From Prevotellaceae bacterium UBA4301 (GTDB lineage Bacteria; Bacteroidota; Bacteroidia; Bacteroidales; Bacteroidaceae): DNA of 21,006 nucleotides. Under the pieces are notes generated by a model. That model ran no database searches, was not told the DNA's origin, and worked only from the letters and a program-made list of their open reading frames with translations. Of the stretch, positions 11,105-18,466 are shown piece after piece. The translations under genes and the position numbers were made by a program. Numbering within the stretch: position 1 is the stretch's first letter; each line of letters opens with the position of its first letter. The stretch covers positions 7,263 to 28,268 of the forward strand of contig DGUV01000034.1 of assembly GCA_002395775.1 (NCBI GenBank), in the 5' to 3' direction.

Positions 11105-11934
11105 AACGCCTATTTCTCATCTTCTCATTCTCTCATCTTCTCATTCTCTCCTCATCCGCCCAATACCTGAACAAGGCCGTAGAGATATGGCCCAAGGACG
11201 TGCCCGGAGGCGGCGAGAAGAAAGAGGCATCATGGAAGGAGCGCCCCAACGACGGCACCTGCTTCTACGAAGTCACGAGCCCCACGCTCGAGGCCTTCGT
11301 CCCCGACAGCGCAAAGAGCAACGGCAAGGCCATAATCGTTTGTCCGGGCGGAGCCTACAGCATGCTGGCCTATGCCAAGGAAGGGCAGGAAGTGGCCCAG
11401 TGGCTCCAGAACCTGGGCTACAATGCCTACGTGCTGGCCTACCGCGTTCCCAACAATCGGCTGGGTGCCCTGCAGGACGTGCAGCGGGCCATCCGCCTGG
11501 TGCGCAGCAAGGGGGCCCAGCAGGTGGGAGTCATCGGATTCTCGGCAGGGGCAAGCCTTTCGTGCCGCGCCTGCACACGCTGGAACGAGCCTGCCTACGA
11601 GGCCAATAAAAAAGATAAGGCAGACACCCTGAGTTGCCGACCCGACTTCGGAATCCTCATCTATCCTGCCTACCTCGACGAAGGCCCCGACCACACGCTC
11701 ACGCCCGAACTGACCGTGACTAAGGACACACCACCCATCTTCGTCTTCGGCACCGAGGACGACGTGAAGTACAGCGGTCCCTCCACCCCCGTCATCATGC
11801 AAGCCATGCAGCAGGCGATGGCGCCCATCGAGGTGCACTACCTCACCCGCGGCGGTCACGGCTACGGTATGCGCCAGGGAGCCGGACTCATCTGGCCCGC
11901 GCTGGCCGAACAGTGGCTCAAGGGACTGAAATGA
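11101..11934 (+). CDS. Exported alpha/beta hydrolase (esterase-like)
   Basis: A 277-residue secreted alpha/beta hydrolase. Residues 1-20 form a signal peptide, with cleavage before Gln21. PGGAY at 82-86 corresponds to the oxyanion-hole HGG motif. The nucleophile elbow is GFSAG with Ser148. FGTEDD at about 216-221 supplies the acid, and RGGHGYG gives His253, so the triad looks complete. The fold and spacing match Bacteroidota esterases of the BD-FAE/acetyl-xylan-esterase type, which remove acyl groups from plant polysaccharides. The substrate cannot be read from the sequence. No polysaccharide utilisation genes flank it. The signal-peptide codons are made of an eight-base tandem repeat, so unit-number changes would shift the frame. 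It is co-translated with aroC through an ATGA overlap. Confidence 0.85.
   Translation: MKRLFLIFSFSHLLILSSSAQYLNKAVEIWPKDVPGGGEKKEASWKERPNDGTCFYEVTSPTLEAFVPDSAKSNGKAIIVCPGGAYSMLAYAKEGQEVAQWLQNLGYNAYVLAYRVPNNRLGALQDVQRAIRLVRSKGAQQVGVIGFSAGASLSCRACTRWNEPAYEANKKDKADTLSCRPDFGILIYPAYLDEGPDHTLTPELTVTKDTPPIFVFGTEDDVKYSGPSTPVIMQAMQQAMAPIEVHYLTRGGHGYGMRQGAGLIWPALAEQWLKGLK
11114..11153. repeat. Octamer repeat encoding the hydrolase signal peptide
   Basis: Five octamers run in register inside the signal-peptide codons: TTCTCATC, TTCTCATT, CTCTCATC, TTCTCATT, CTCTCCTC. They encode the hydrophobic core (LIFSFSHLLILSS). Eight is not a multiple of three, so gain or loss of one or two units would frameshift the gene, while three units would change it by eight residues. 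Confidence 0.85.
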
Positions 11935-11982
11935 AGGAAAGAAACACCATTTTATTTGAACCGTAACACACAATTTTGAAAG

Positions 11983-13758
11983 ATGAACATACTGGAACTG
12001 AGTGAACAAGAAATAGTAAGACGCAACAACCTGCAGCAACTGCGCGACCTGGGCATCAACCCCTACCCCGCTGCCGAATACCCCGTCGATGCCTGGAGCA
12101 CGGACATCGTCAGCGACTTCACCGACCTGCCCATCATCGGCAAAGACGAGGAAGGAAATGACGTGCGCGAAACGGCGACGCCCGAGAACAGCCGCATGGT
12201 GAGCATAGCCGGACGCATCATGAGCAAGCGCATCATGGGCAAGGCCGCCTTTGCCGAACTGCAGGACTCGAAGGGCCGCATTCAGGTGTACGTCCAGCGC
12301 GACGCCATTTGTCCCGATGAGAACAAGGACCTTTACAACGTGGTCTTCAAAAAGTGTCTGGACCTGGGCGACTTCATCGGAGTCCGGGGCTACGTCTTCC
12401 GCACGAAGACGGGAGAAATCAGTGTCCACGTCATGGAGATGACCGTCCTGAGCAAGAGCCTCCGGCCCCTGCCCATCGTGAAGACGGACGCCGAGGGCAA
12501 CGTGTTCGACTCCTTCGACGACCCCGAACTGCGCTATCGTCAGCGCTACGTCGATTTGATTGTAAACCAGGGCGTGAAGGAGACCTTCCTGAAGCGGGCC
12601 AAGATTGTGCGCACCCTGCGCAACATCCTGGACGAGGCAGGATACACCGAGGTGGAAACCCCCACGCTGCAGAGCATACCCGGCGGCGCTACGGCCCGCC
12701 CCTTCATCACCCACTTCAATGCGCTGAACATCGACATGTACATGCGCATCGCCACGGAGCTCTACCTGAAGCGACTCATCGTGGGCGGATTCGAGGGCGT
12801 CTATGAAATCGGCAAGAACTTCCGCAACGAGGGTATGGACAAGACCCACAACCCCGAGTTCACCTGCATGGAGCTCTACATCAGCTACAAGGACCTGAAC
12901 TGGGGTATGACTTTCACGGAGCAGATGCTTGAGAAGATTTGTACGGCCGTGAACGGCAAGCCCGAGGTGGAGATTGACGGCAACGTCATCAGCTTCAAGG
13001 CTCCCTTCCGCCGGCTGCCCATTCTGGACGCCATCAAGGAGAAGACGGGATTTGACTGCGACGGCAAATCGGAGCAGGAGATTCGCACTTTCTGCAAGGA
13101 GAAAGGCATGGAGGTGGACGAGACGATGGGCAAGGGTAAACTCATCGACGAACTCTTCGGCGAGTTCTGCGAAGGTACCTTCCTGCAGCCTACGTTCATC
13201 ACGGACTACCCTGTCGAGATGTCACCCCTGACGAAGATGCACCGCTCGAAGCCCGGACTGACAGAGCGCTTCGAACTGATGGTGAACGGCAAGGAACTGG
13301 CCAATGCCTACTCGGAACTGAACGACCCCATCGACCAAGAGGAACGCTTCGTGGAACAGATGAAGCTGGCCGACAAGGGCGACGACGAGGCCATGATCAT
13401 CGACCAGGACTTCCTGCGCGCCCTGCAGTACGGAATGCCCCCCACCTTCGGCATCGGCATCGGCATCGACCGTCTGGTCATGTTGCTCACGGGCAAGTTC
13501 CAGATTGGCGAGGTGATGCTCTTCCCCCAGATGAAGCCCGAGGTGAAGGCTCCGCGCGACAAGGACGAACTGTTCCTGGAGAAGGGCATTCCCTCCGACA
13601 TCATCCCCATCCTGCGCAAGGCCGGCTACAACCTGGTGCAGACCCTGCAGGGCGAGAACCCTGCCAAGATTCAGCAGCAAATCATAGAAATAATAAAGAA
13701 ATATAAGCTGGACGTAAAACGTCCCTCACAAGACCAAATCAAGCAGTGGACGGAATAG
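11983..13758 (+). CDS. lysS: Lysyl-tRNA synthetase, class II
   Basis: A 591-residue class II lysyl-tRNA synthetase, which charges tRNA-Lys in the cytoplasm. The N-terminal OB-fold (about residues 65-170) binds the anticodon and includes RMVSIAGRIMSKRIMGKAAFAELQD. The catalytic domain carries motif 2, FRNEGMDKTHNPEFTCMELY split across residues about 280-300, and motif 3, GIGIGIDRLVMLLTG, near residue 490. The last 85 residues after motif 3 (from about FPQMKPE) form the longer C-terminal extension seen in Bacteroidota LysS, ahead of the KRPSQDQIKQW end. The gene has its own 48-base upstream gap, without a clear promoter box. gpsA starts inside its last codons. Confidence 0.97.
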   Translation: MNILELSEQEIVRRNNLQQLRDLGINPYPAAEYPVDAWSTDIVSDFTDLPIIGKDEEGNDVRETATPENSRMVSIAGRIMSKRIMGKAAFAELQDSKGRIQVYVQRDAICPDENKDLYNVVFKKCLDLGDFIGVRGYVFRTKTGEISVHVMEMTVLSKSLRPLPIVKTDAEGNVFDSFDDPELRYRQRYVDLIVNQGVKETFLKRAKIVRTLRNILDEAGYTEVETPTLQSIPGGATARPFITHFNALNIDMYMRIATELYLKRLIVGGFEGVYEIGKNFRNEGMDKTHNPEFTCMELYISYKDLNWGMTFTEQMLEKICTAVNGKPEVEIDGNVISFKAPFRRLPILDAIKEKTGFDCDGKSEQEIRTFCKEKGMEVDETMGKGKLIDELFGEFCEGTFLQPTFITDYPVEMSPLTKMHRSKPGLTERFELMVNGKELANAYSELNDPIDQEERFVEQMKLADKGDDEAMIIDQDFLRALQYGMPPTFGIGIGIDRLVMLLTGKFQIGEVMLFPQMKPEVKAPRDKDELFLEKGIPSDIIPILRKAGYNLVQTLQGENPAKIQQQIIEIIKKYKLDVKRPSQDQIKQWTE

Positions 13759-14741
13759 GAAACATAGCCATCATGGGCGGCGGTTCGTGGGCCACGGCCA
13801 TCGCCAAGATCATGCTGGAGAGCACCGACGAGATTTGGTGGTACATGCGACGCGACGACCGCATCGAGGAGTTTCGCCGCCTCTCGCACAATCCCGCCTA
13901 TCTGACCAGCGTGCACTTCGACGTCAGCCGCATCCACTTCTCCAGCGACATCAACGAGGTGGCCTCCGCCTGCCAGACACTCATCTTCGTCACCCCCTCG
14001 CCCTACATGAAGAGCCACCTGAGGAAACTGAAGGTGCGCCTGCGCGACAAGTTCATCATCACCGCCATCAAGGGCATTGTGCCCGACGAGAACCTGGTCG
14101 TCTCGGAATTCTTCCATCAAGCCTATAGCGTGCCCGACGAGAATCTGGCCGTACTGGGCGGACCCAGCCACGCTGAAGAAGTGGCACTGCGCCGACTCAC
14201 CTACCTCACCGTGGGCTGCAGCGACCTGGCAAAAGCCGAACAGTTTGCCGACCTCATCGCCAGCGACTACATCAAGACCAAGACCAGCGACGACGTCCTG
14301 GGCATCGAATACGCCTCCGTGCTGAAGAATGTCTATGCCATAGCGGCTGGCATCTGCAACGGACTGAAATATGGCGACAACTTCCAGGCCGTGCTCCTGG
14401 CCAATGCCGCTCAGGAGATGGACCGCTTCCTGCGAGCTGTCCATCCCATCGAGCGCAACATCATCGACTCCGTCTATCTGGGCGACCTGCTCGTCACGGG
14501 CTACAGCAACTTCTCGCGCAACCGCGTCTTTGGCACCATGATTGGCAAGGGCTACAGCGTCAAGAGCGCTCAGGTGGAGATGGAGATGATTGCCGAGGGC
14601 TACTTCGGCACCAAATGTATGAAGGACATCAACCGCCACATGCACGTCAACATGCCCATCCTGGATGCCATGTACAACATCCTGTACGAACGCATCGCAC
14701 CAAGCATAGAAATCAAACTCCTAACCGACTCATTCCGATAA
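13746..14741 (+). CDS. gpsA: NAD(P)-dependent glycerol-3-phosphate dehydrogenase
   Basis: A 331-residue GpsA, which makes sn-glycerol-3-phosphate from dihydroxyacetone phosphate for phospholipid synthesis. The N-terminal Rossmann motif IAIMGGGSWATAIAK is at residues 7-21. The catalytic lysine lies in LKNVYAIAAGICNGL, and GPSHAEEVA and FGTMIGKGYSV follow the family order. The start is a GTG at 13746 inside the last codons of lysS (13-base overlap). The first ATG at 13773 would remove the first Rossmann strand and is rejected. The overlap indicates tight coupling with lysS. From memory, lysS-gpsA is a conserved pair in Bacteroidales, often followed by pgi; here a small lipoprotein follows instead. 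Confidence 0.95.
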   Translation: MDGIGNIAIMGGGSWATAIAKIMLESTDEIWWYMRRDDRIEEFRRLSHNPAYLTSVHFDVSRIHFSSDINEVASACQTLIFVTPSPYMKSHLRKLKVRLRDKFIITAIKGIVPDENLVVSEFFHQAYSVPDENLAVLGGPSHAEEVALRRLTYLTVGCSDLAKAEQFADLIASDYIKTKTSDDVLGIEYASVLKNVYAIAAGICNGLKYGDNFQAVLLANAAQEMDRFLRAVHPIERNIIDSVYLGDLLVTGYSNFSRNRVFGTMIGKGYSVKSAQVEMEMIAEGYFGTKCMKDINRHMHVNMPILDAMYNILYERIAPSIEIKLLTDSFR

Positions 14742-14746
14742 AAGCC

Positions 14747-15316
14747 ATGAATAAGCCACTTTCCACCCTTCTCATTCTCTCATTGTCTCATTTTCTCATC
14801 TTCTCCCTCTCCGCTTGCGGAAATAAAGAGCAGAAAACCGACGCTTGGGAAGCACCCGAACACGAGGTGGTGACACGCCAATTGCCCGACCTGAAACTGA
14901 CAGACAGCATCAAGAACGGCGGGCACACCTACGTCTATAGCATCCTGCGCACCCCCAGCGACTCCCTGCCTTCCGTAGAGGACGACCTGGAAGACCGATT
15001 TAAGGACAACACTATCCGCCTCACCCTGCGTCGCGACGGCAATGAGTATTTCAACAAGACATTCACGAAGTCGACCTTTGCCTCGAGCATCGAGAAGGAC
15101 TTCTTCTGCAACTCCATTCTCGACGGCATCCGCTTCATACGCGTCGAACCCGGACAGGGACTTGTCTTCTCCTTTGCTGTCAGCTATCCCGACAGCGACA
15201 TGTCCATTCCATTCCTCATGACCATCGCGGACAATGGTTCCTTCACCTATGTCAAGGACGAGAACCTCGACCACGAGGAGGGCGACTCCGTCTTCTTCGA
15301 CGAAGATGGGGTGTGA
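14747..15316 (+). CDS. Small lipoprotein, DUF4738-like
   Basis: A 189-residue predicted lipoprotein starting MNKPLSTLLILSL, with lipobox LSAC at residues about 21-24. The mature part is acidic and beta-rich: LTDSIKNGGHTYVYSI, SDSLPSVEDDLEDRFKDNTIRLTLRRDG, EYFNKTFTKSTF and an acidic end (HEEGDSVFFDED). From memory this pattern (DSLP, an acidic stretch, then NKTFTK) resembles the Bacteroidota DUF4738 lipoproteins, whose role is unknown. It starts five bases after the gpsA stop and so is probably in the same transcript. Its signal peptide is encoded by an octamer repeat like that of the hydrolase at 11101, so it may be subject to frameshift switching. Confidence 0.75.
   Translation: MNKPLSTLLILSLSHFLIFSLSACGNKEQKTDAWEAPEHEVVTRQLPDLKLTDSIKNGGHTYVYSILRTPSDSLPSVEDDLEDRFKDNTIRLTLRRDGNEYFNKTFTKSTFASSIEKDFFCNSILDGIRFIRVEPGQGLVFSFAVSYPDSDMSIPFLMTIADNGSFTYVKDENLDHEEGDSVFFDEDGV
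14768..14807. repeat. Octamer repeat encoding the lipoprotein signal peptide
   Basis: Five units run in register with the pattern nnTCTCAT: CTTCTCAT, TCTCTCAT, TGTCTCAT, TTTCTCAT and a degenerate CTTCTCCC. They encode LLILSLSHFLIFSL, the hydrophobic core ahead of the lipobox. The unit is the same motif, in a different phase, as the array in the hydrolase signal peptide 3.6 kb upstream. Confidence 0.8.
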
Positions 15317-15337
15317 GCGTTTCTGCTCGCTTAATCG

Positions 15338-15345
15338 TATCTCTG
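15338..15345 (+). promoter_or_regulatory. Possible -7 box upstream of the TonB-C gene
   Basis: TATCTCTG differs from TAnnTTTG at one base and lies 40 bases before the ATG at 15386. No matching -33 TTTG is seen at 20 bases. It is a weak call; read-through from the lipoprotein gene is also possible. Confidence 0.35.
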
Positions 15346-15385
15346 CATACCAACAATATATTTTATAACGAATAAACTATCATCT

Positions 15386-16075
15386 ATGATGATTAAGAAG
15401 AAGACAAGCCTGTGGGCGCGACTGAAAGTCCTCGTCGTAGTGTCCATAACCCTCCTGGCCGTCAATGCATACGCCAGTCCGCAGTCTTCTGACAACGTGG
15501 AAAAGAAGCCCTACCTTTTGTACATCGACAACAAAGAGTCGGGCACCATCGACAGCGTGGAGGTGCTTCGGAACGGCTATGGTGAAATCCGTCTGGCAGA
15601 CATTGCCAATATCATGGTCTCTTCAGTCAACATGGCCAAGAAAATGTACAAGGACACCTTCGACGAGACAAAGGCCAGAGGCGCGATAAGCATACACACG
15701 AAAAAAGTGAAAGAGGAGACTGGAAGAGAGGTCGCGTTTGAGGATCTTGTGTTCTATGCACCCGACAGGCCAGCCAAGTTCCCTGGTGACATCTATGCTT
15801 GGCTTGGGCAGAACATCAAATACCCGAAGGAGGCACAGAAGCAGAGGATTGAGGGACGCGTCACCGTGCAGTTTATCATCGAGAACGATGGTTCCATCGT
15901 TGACGTGAAAGTCCTCCGTTCGCCCGACGAACTGCTCTCTGCCGAAGCCTTGCGCGTGGTGAAGTCTATGCCAAAATGGGAACCTGCCCAAGGAGAGGGC
16001 AACGTCCGTGTGCGCATGCGCTACGTCCTGCCCATCAGTTTCAGACTACCACCCGAGAAACAAGCAAAGAACTAA
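15386..16075 (+). CDS. TonB C-terminal domain protein with plug-like N-terminal segment
   Basis: A 229-residue envelope protein. It begins with a basic stretch and a hydrophobic segment (about 14-31) that could be a signal peptide cleaved after AYA or an inner-membrane anchor. Residues about 42-110 (LLYIDNKESGTIDSVEVLRNG to GAISIHTKK) resemble the plug-type segment often found beside TonB domains in Bacteroidota. Residues about 133-222 are a TonB_C domain: FPGDIYAWLGQNIKYPKEAQ, then RVTVQFIIENDGSIVDVKVLRS, then the closing VRMRYVLPISFRL. TonB C-termini touch TonB-box peptides of outer-membrane receptors. There is no proline-rich spacer and no ExbB/ExbD nearby, so energy transduction is uncertain. 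The last codons run into an octamer array. Confidence 0.8.
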   Translation: MMIKKKTSLWARLKVLVVVSITLLAVNAYASPQSSDNVEKKPYLLYIDNKESGTIDSVEVLRNGYGEIRLADIANIMVSSVNMAKKMYKDTFDETKARGAISIHTKKVKEETGREVAFEDLVFYAPDRPAKFPGDIYAWLGQNIKYPKEAQKQRIEGRVTVQFIIENDGSIVDVKVLRSPDELLSAEALRVVKSMPKWEPAQGEGNVRVRMRYVLPISFRLPPEKQAKN

Positions 16076-16188
16076 ACCACCAAACCACCAATCTCCCAAA
16101 CCACCAAACGACTAAACGACTAAACGACCAAACGACTAAACGACCAAACCACCAAACAACCAATCTCCCAAACCACCAAACGACTAAA
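16069..16188. repeat. Octamer tandem array filling the gap between two genes
   Basis: Fifteen octamers run in perfect register from the stop region of the TonB-C gene to five bases before the next ATG. Units are mostly CCACCAAA, CGACTAAA, CGACCAAA and CTCCCAAA (consensus CSACYAAA). A higher-order copy exists: 16077-16117 recurs at 16149-16189 with one mismatch, an offset of 72 bases or nine units. Degenerate units in register reach back into the TonB-C coding end. The strand is almost only A and C, so the RNA would be unstructured. Confidence 0.9.
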
Positions 16189-16193
16189 CAATC

Positions 16194-16811
16194 ATGAAAG
16201 TTCTGCTCATCAACGGAAGTCCACGAGAGAAAGGCAATACCTTCACAGCTCTCTCCGAAGTGGCAAAGGCCCTGAACCAAGAGGGCATTGAGACCGAAAT
16301 CATCAGCATAGGCAAGAAGGCCGTGCAGGGTTGCATCGCCTGTGGCATGTGCGGACGGGAAGGCAAATGCACCTTCCGCGACGATCTGTACTTCCAAGTG
16401 ATGCGAGTCATTAAGGACGGCATCGACGGACTCGTCATCGGTTCACCCGTATACTACGGAGGTCCTAACGGTTCGCTCTGTGCCCTACTCGACCGCGTGT
16501 TCTATTCCCTTGGCGCAGACCTGCGCTTCAAGCCAGGTGCCAGCGTAGTCGTCTGTCGGCGTGGTGGTGCATCGGCAGCCTTCGACCGACTGAACAAGTA
16601 CTTCACCATACTGAACATGCCTGTCGTCAGCAGTCAGTATTGGAACATGGCCTATGGTCAGACACCCGGACAAGCAGCCCAGGACGAAGAAGGTATGCAG
16701 ACCATGCGCACGCTGGGTCGCAACATGGCGTGGATGATAAAGCGACTGGATATCAGCAACCAAGGGCATCCCGACATAGAGCCTCAGGTGCGCACAAACT
16801 TTATCCGATAA
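16194..16811 (+). CDS. Iron-sulfur flavoprotein-like NADPH-dependent FMN reductase family protein
   Basis: A 205-residue flavodoxin-fold protein of the FMN-reductase family (PF03358 type). The FMN phosphate loop is NGSPREKGNT at residues 7-16, and GSPVYYGGPNGSLCALLDR supplies the second flavin-binding segment. Cys47, Cys50, Cys53 and Cys59 form the CX2CX2CX5C pattern of iron-sulfur flavoproteins, which bind a [4Fe-4S] cluster next to FMN and move electrons in the cytoplasm. The electron donor and acceptor are unknown. No promoter box is visible upstream; instead an A/C-rich octamer array leads directly to the ATG, so it is probably transcribed with the TonB-C gene. A strong bidirectional terminator follows. 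Confidence 0.87.
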   Translation: MKVLLINGSPREKGNTFTALSEVAKALNQEGIETEIISIGKKAVQGCIACGMCGREGKCTFRDDLYFQVMRVIKDGIDGLVIGSPVYYGGPNGSLCALLDRVFYSLGADLRFKPGASVVVCRRGGASAAFDRLNKYFTILNMPVVSSQYWNMAYGQTPGQAAQDEEGMQTMRTLGRNMAWMIKRLDISNQGHPDIEPQVRTNFIR

Positions 16812-16829
16812 ATGACGATCTAAAAGAAT

Positions 16830-16861
16830 AAATCCTCCATCGCTCAGGCAATGGAGGATTT
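16830..16861. terminator. Bidirectional terminator between convergent genes
   Basis: AAATCCTCCAT at 16830-16840 and ATGGAGGATTT at 16851-16861 form a perfect 11-base stem with a ten-base loop. T-rich tails follow on both strands (TTTGTTGTTAC on plus; TTATTCTTTTAG on minus). It lies between the convergent flavoprotein and lipoprotein genes and should end both transcripts. Confidence 0.88.
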
Positions 16862-16865
16862 GTTG

Positions 16866-17993
16866 TTACTTGTCTTTCCTTTTTCTTCGGACTAAGAATA
16901 AAGGAATAAAGATGAGAAGCAATGTCGCAACGAATGCCCAGGGATGGACGACACGCGAACTGGCCGTAATGGTATAGTCGTGGGGAATAAGGAATTCACC
17001 AGTAAATCGAAGTGGCTCGATATCGAAATGCTTGAAGTGGCCGGGCATAGACATGTTATACTGAACGTTGAAGCCTATGAGAGCGCCATAGAAGCCGTAG
17101 CGCTGTTCCAAAGCATCATCCATCTCTTCACTACTTACGAGCGGTGTGTAAGCATCGCTGTGGAAATAGTCGCACAAGAAGTTACTCTCCCGTGACGCCT
17201 CATTGTAGAAATCCAGGTTGAGGACAGCGAAATGGATTATGGAATCACGCAAGGCGATGAACTGTTCACGACTAACCGGCGGATTGACGACCTCGTCGTA
17301 GCGTTCGATTATCTGATTACAAATTTCGTCTGCGATGTTTGCATTGACCCACTGACTGATGCGCTCCTCCACATTGTCAAGCATCTCCTTCATCCCGGCT
17401 CCTGGCACTCCTTCAGCAAGGTTTGGCTTACCTGTGAACCAATAAGAGGCCACGTCCTCTTCAACATAGTCCGTGATGGGGATGGAGAAGAGCGAATCGC
17501 AACTGGCATAGCTTTCACTGAAGTGGTAATCAGTGTAGAACCATCGGAAACTCTTCTTCATGCTGCTCTTTGCCGTCAAAGGTTTGTCGGCAATCACGAG
17601 AGGCAAATCGGCACTCATCTCTTCTGTAGTGTTGTAGTGACGCTCAGCCACCACCAGTATGGTATCCTCTACAGATTTGTCTATGCCTTGTCGGTTTAGC
17701 TCTTCTCGTATTTCTGCGTACTGTTGGGATGTCATGGGCAACTCGTGATAAACAGAATCCGCCTGCGTAAAGCACCATTGACGTTTCCAGTCCCTTCCGA
17801 TGCGCAGATAGTCATTGCCTATGGTATCGACATCTGTAACAAGGCTCGCCGAATCAGTATGGAAATAGAAACAACGAATACACGAACGTCCGTCGTTGTT
17901 GATTTGCGTCATCATTGTGATGTTCTGACTGCGATTGCACGCTATCGTAAGCATAGTCATTAAGACTAATGCCAGTTTACTAATTGTTTTCAT
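16866..17993 (-). CDS. Predicted lipoprotein with C-terminal membrane segment, function unknown
   Basis: A 375-residue protein I do not recognise as a named family. The N-terminus MKTISKLALVLMTMLTIACN looks like a lipoprotein signal with Cys19, although the lipobox LTIAC is not the classical form. The C-terminus has one hydrophobic segment, WAFVATLLLIFIPLFLV, followed by RRKRKDK, a typical cytoplasm-facing stop-transfer end. The large middle part (about residues 20-345) is therefore periplasmic, acidic and rich in aromatic residues, with Cys38, Cys41 and other Cys residues (RSCIRCFYF, QWCFTQ, YASCDS, NFLCDY) that could form disulfides. It is the third gene after an ECF sigma factor and its membrane partner, overlapping the latter by 14 bases. 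This suggests it belongs to the signalling unit. The start codon is the ATG at 17993. Confidence 0.75.
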   Translation of the reverse strand: MKTISKLALVLMTMLTIACNRSQNITMMTQINNDGRSCIRCFYFHTDSASLVTDVDTIGNDYLRIGRDWKRQWCFTQADSVYHELPMTSQQYAEIREELNRQGIDKSVEDTILVVAERHYNTTEEMSADLPLVIADKPLTAKSSMKKSFRWFYTDYHFSESYASCDSLFSIPITDYVEEDVASYWFTGKPNLAEGVPGAGMKEMLDNVEERISQWVNANIADEICNQIIERYDEVVNPPVSREQFIALRDSIIHFAVLNLDFYNEASRESNFLCDYFHSDAYTPLVSSEEMDDALEQRYGFYGALIGFNVQYNMSMPGHFKHFDIEPLRFTGEFLIPHDYTITASSRVVHPWAFVATLLLIFIPLFLVRRKRKDK

Positions 17994-18423
17994 ACACTTT
18001 CTTTTTCAGTTGTCTAAGTTCTTGATACGTATTGGTTCTCGTTCTCCGCTGTTCCATGTAGCACACATATATATCCCGGGGCGTGCCTTCGGAACAAGGG
18101 GAATACTTATGGTATGATGATTGAGAATTTAGAATGGAATACCGGTATTCCGGTTCGCGTTCCAACGAGATAAAAAGCCCAATAACCAGCATGGCGGCAA
18201 CAGCTGCAACGACTCGTAGGGCAACCAGCCACGTTTGAGGTTTAGAGGTCACCTCTTCCTTATCCATATCATTCACGCTCGCTAGTCCGAGGAAGAAGTC
18301 GCGGTAGGGTTGCAACTCTTCGTCCACGTTGTCGCCAGAGAAGTAGGCATATAGCCTGCGCTCTTCCTCCAGCGTTGTCTCGCCCTCCATAAAGCGTTTA
18401 ACCAACTCTTTCATAGTTTTCAT
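17980..18423 (-). CDS. Short single-span membrane protein, probable anti-sigma factor
   Basis: A 147-residue protein with one membrane span at about residues 65-85 (LRVVAAVAAMLVIGLFI). The cytoplasmic N-terminal part, MKTMKELVKRFMEGETTLEEERRLYAYF, matches the pattern at the start of many Bacteroidota anti-sigma or sigma-associated membrane proteins (FxEGETTLEEExxL). It lies directly downstream of the ECF sigma gene with a 20-base gap. The short outer part ends basic (QLKKKVYENN) and lacks a FecR sensor domain. The TTG at 18447 would extend it to overlap the sigma stop, but the ATG at 18423 is preferred. The anti-sigma role is inferred from position and the N-terminal pattern, not from a recognised domain. 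Confidence 0.72.
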   Translation of the reverse strand: MKTMKELVKRFMEGETTLEEERRLYAYFSGDNVDEELQPYRDFFLGLASVNDMDKEEVTSKPQTWLVALRVVAAVAAMLVIGLFISLEREPEYRYSILNSQSSYHKYSPCSEGTPRDIYVCYMEQRRTRTNTYQELRQLKKKVYENN

Positions 18424-18434
18424 TATCTTTAAAA

Positions 18435-18466
18435 CTCCAAACCTCAAAACCTCATTCTCTCAAATA
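18435..18466. repeat. Degenerate octamer repeat at the sigma / anti-sigma junction
   Basis: Four octamers start with CTC at exact eight-base steps on the plus strand: CTCCAAAC, CTCAAAAC, CTCATTCT, CTCAAATA. On the coding strand they make up the last codons of the sigma gene, its TGA stop and the start of the gap. The units are diverged, so the call is moderate. Confidence 0.55.

Noticed and set aside
11230..12849. 539-codon open frame on the minus strand across the hydrolase and lysS
   Set aside because: It spans two clear plus-strand genes and their gap; the translation is low-complexity shadow sequence without domains.
16069..16188. Possible CRISPR array
   Set aside because: Units are eight bases with no unique spacers, and no cas genes are in the window; it is a simple tandem array.
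17232..17699. 155-codon plus-strand frame opposite the Cys-rich lipoprotein
   Set aside because: It is antisense to a gene with a signal, membrane span, promoter context and terminator; the plus frame has no supporting features.
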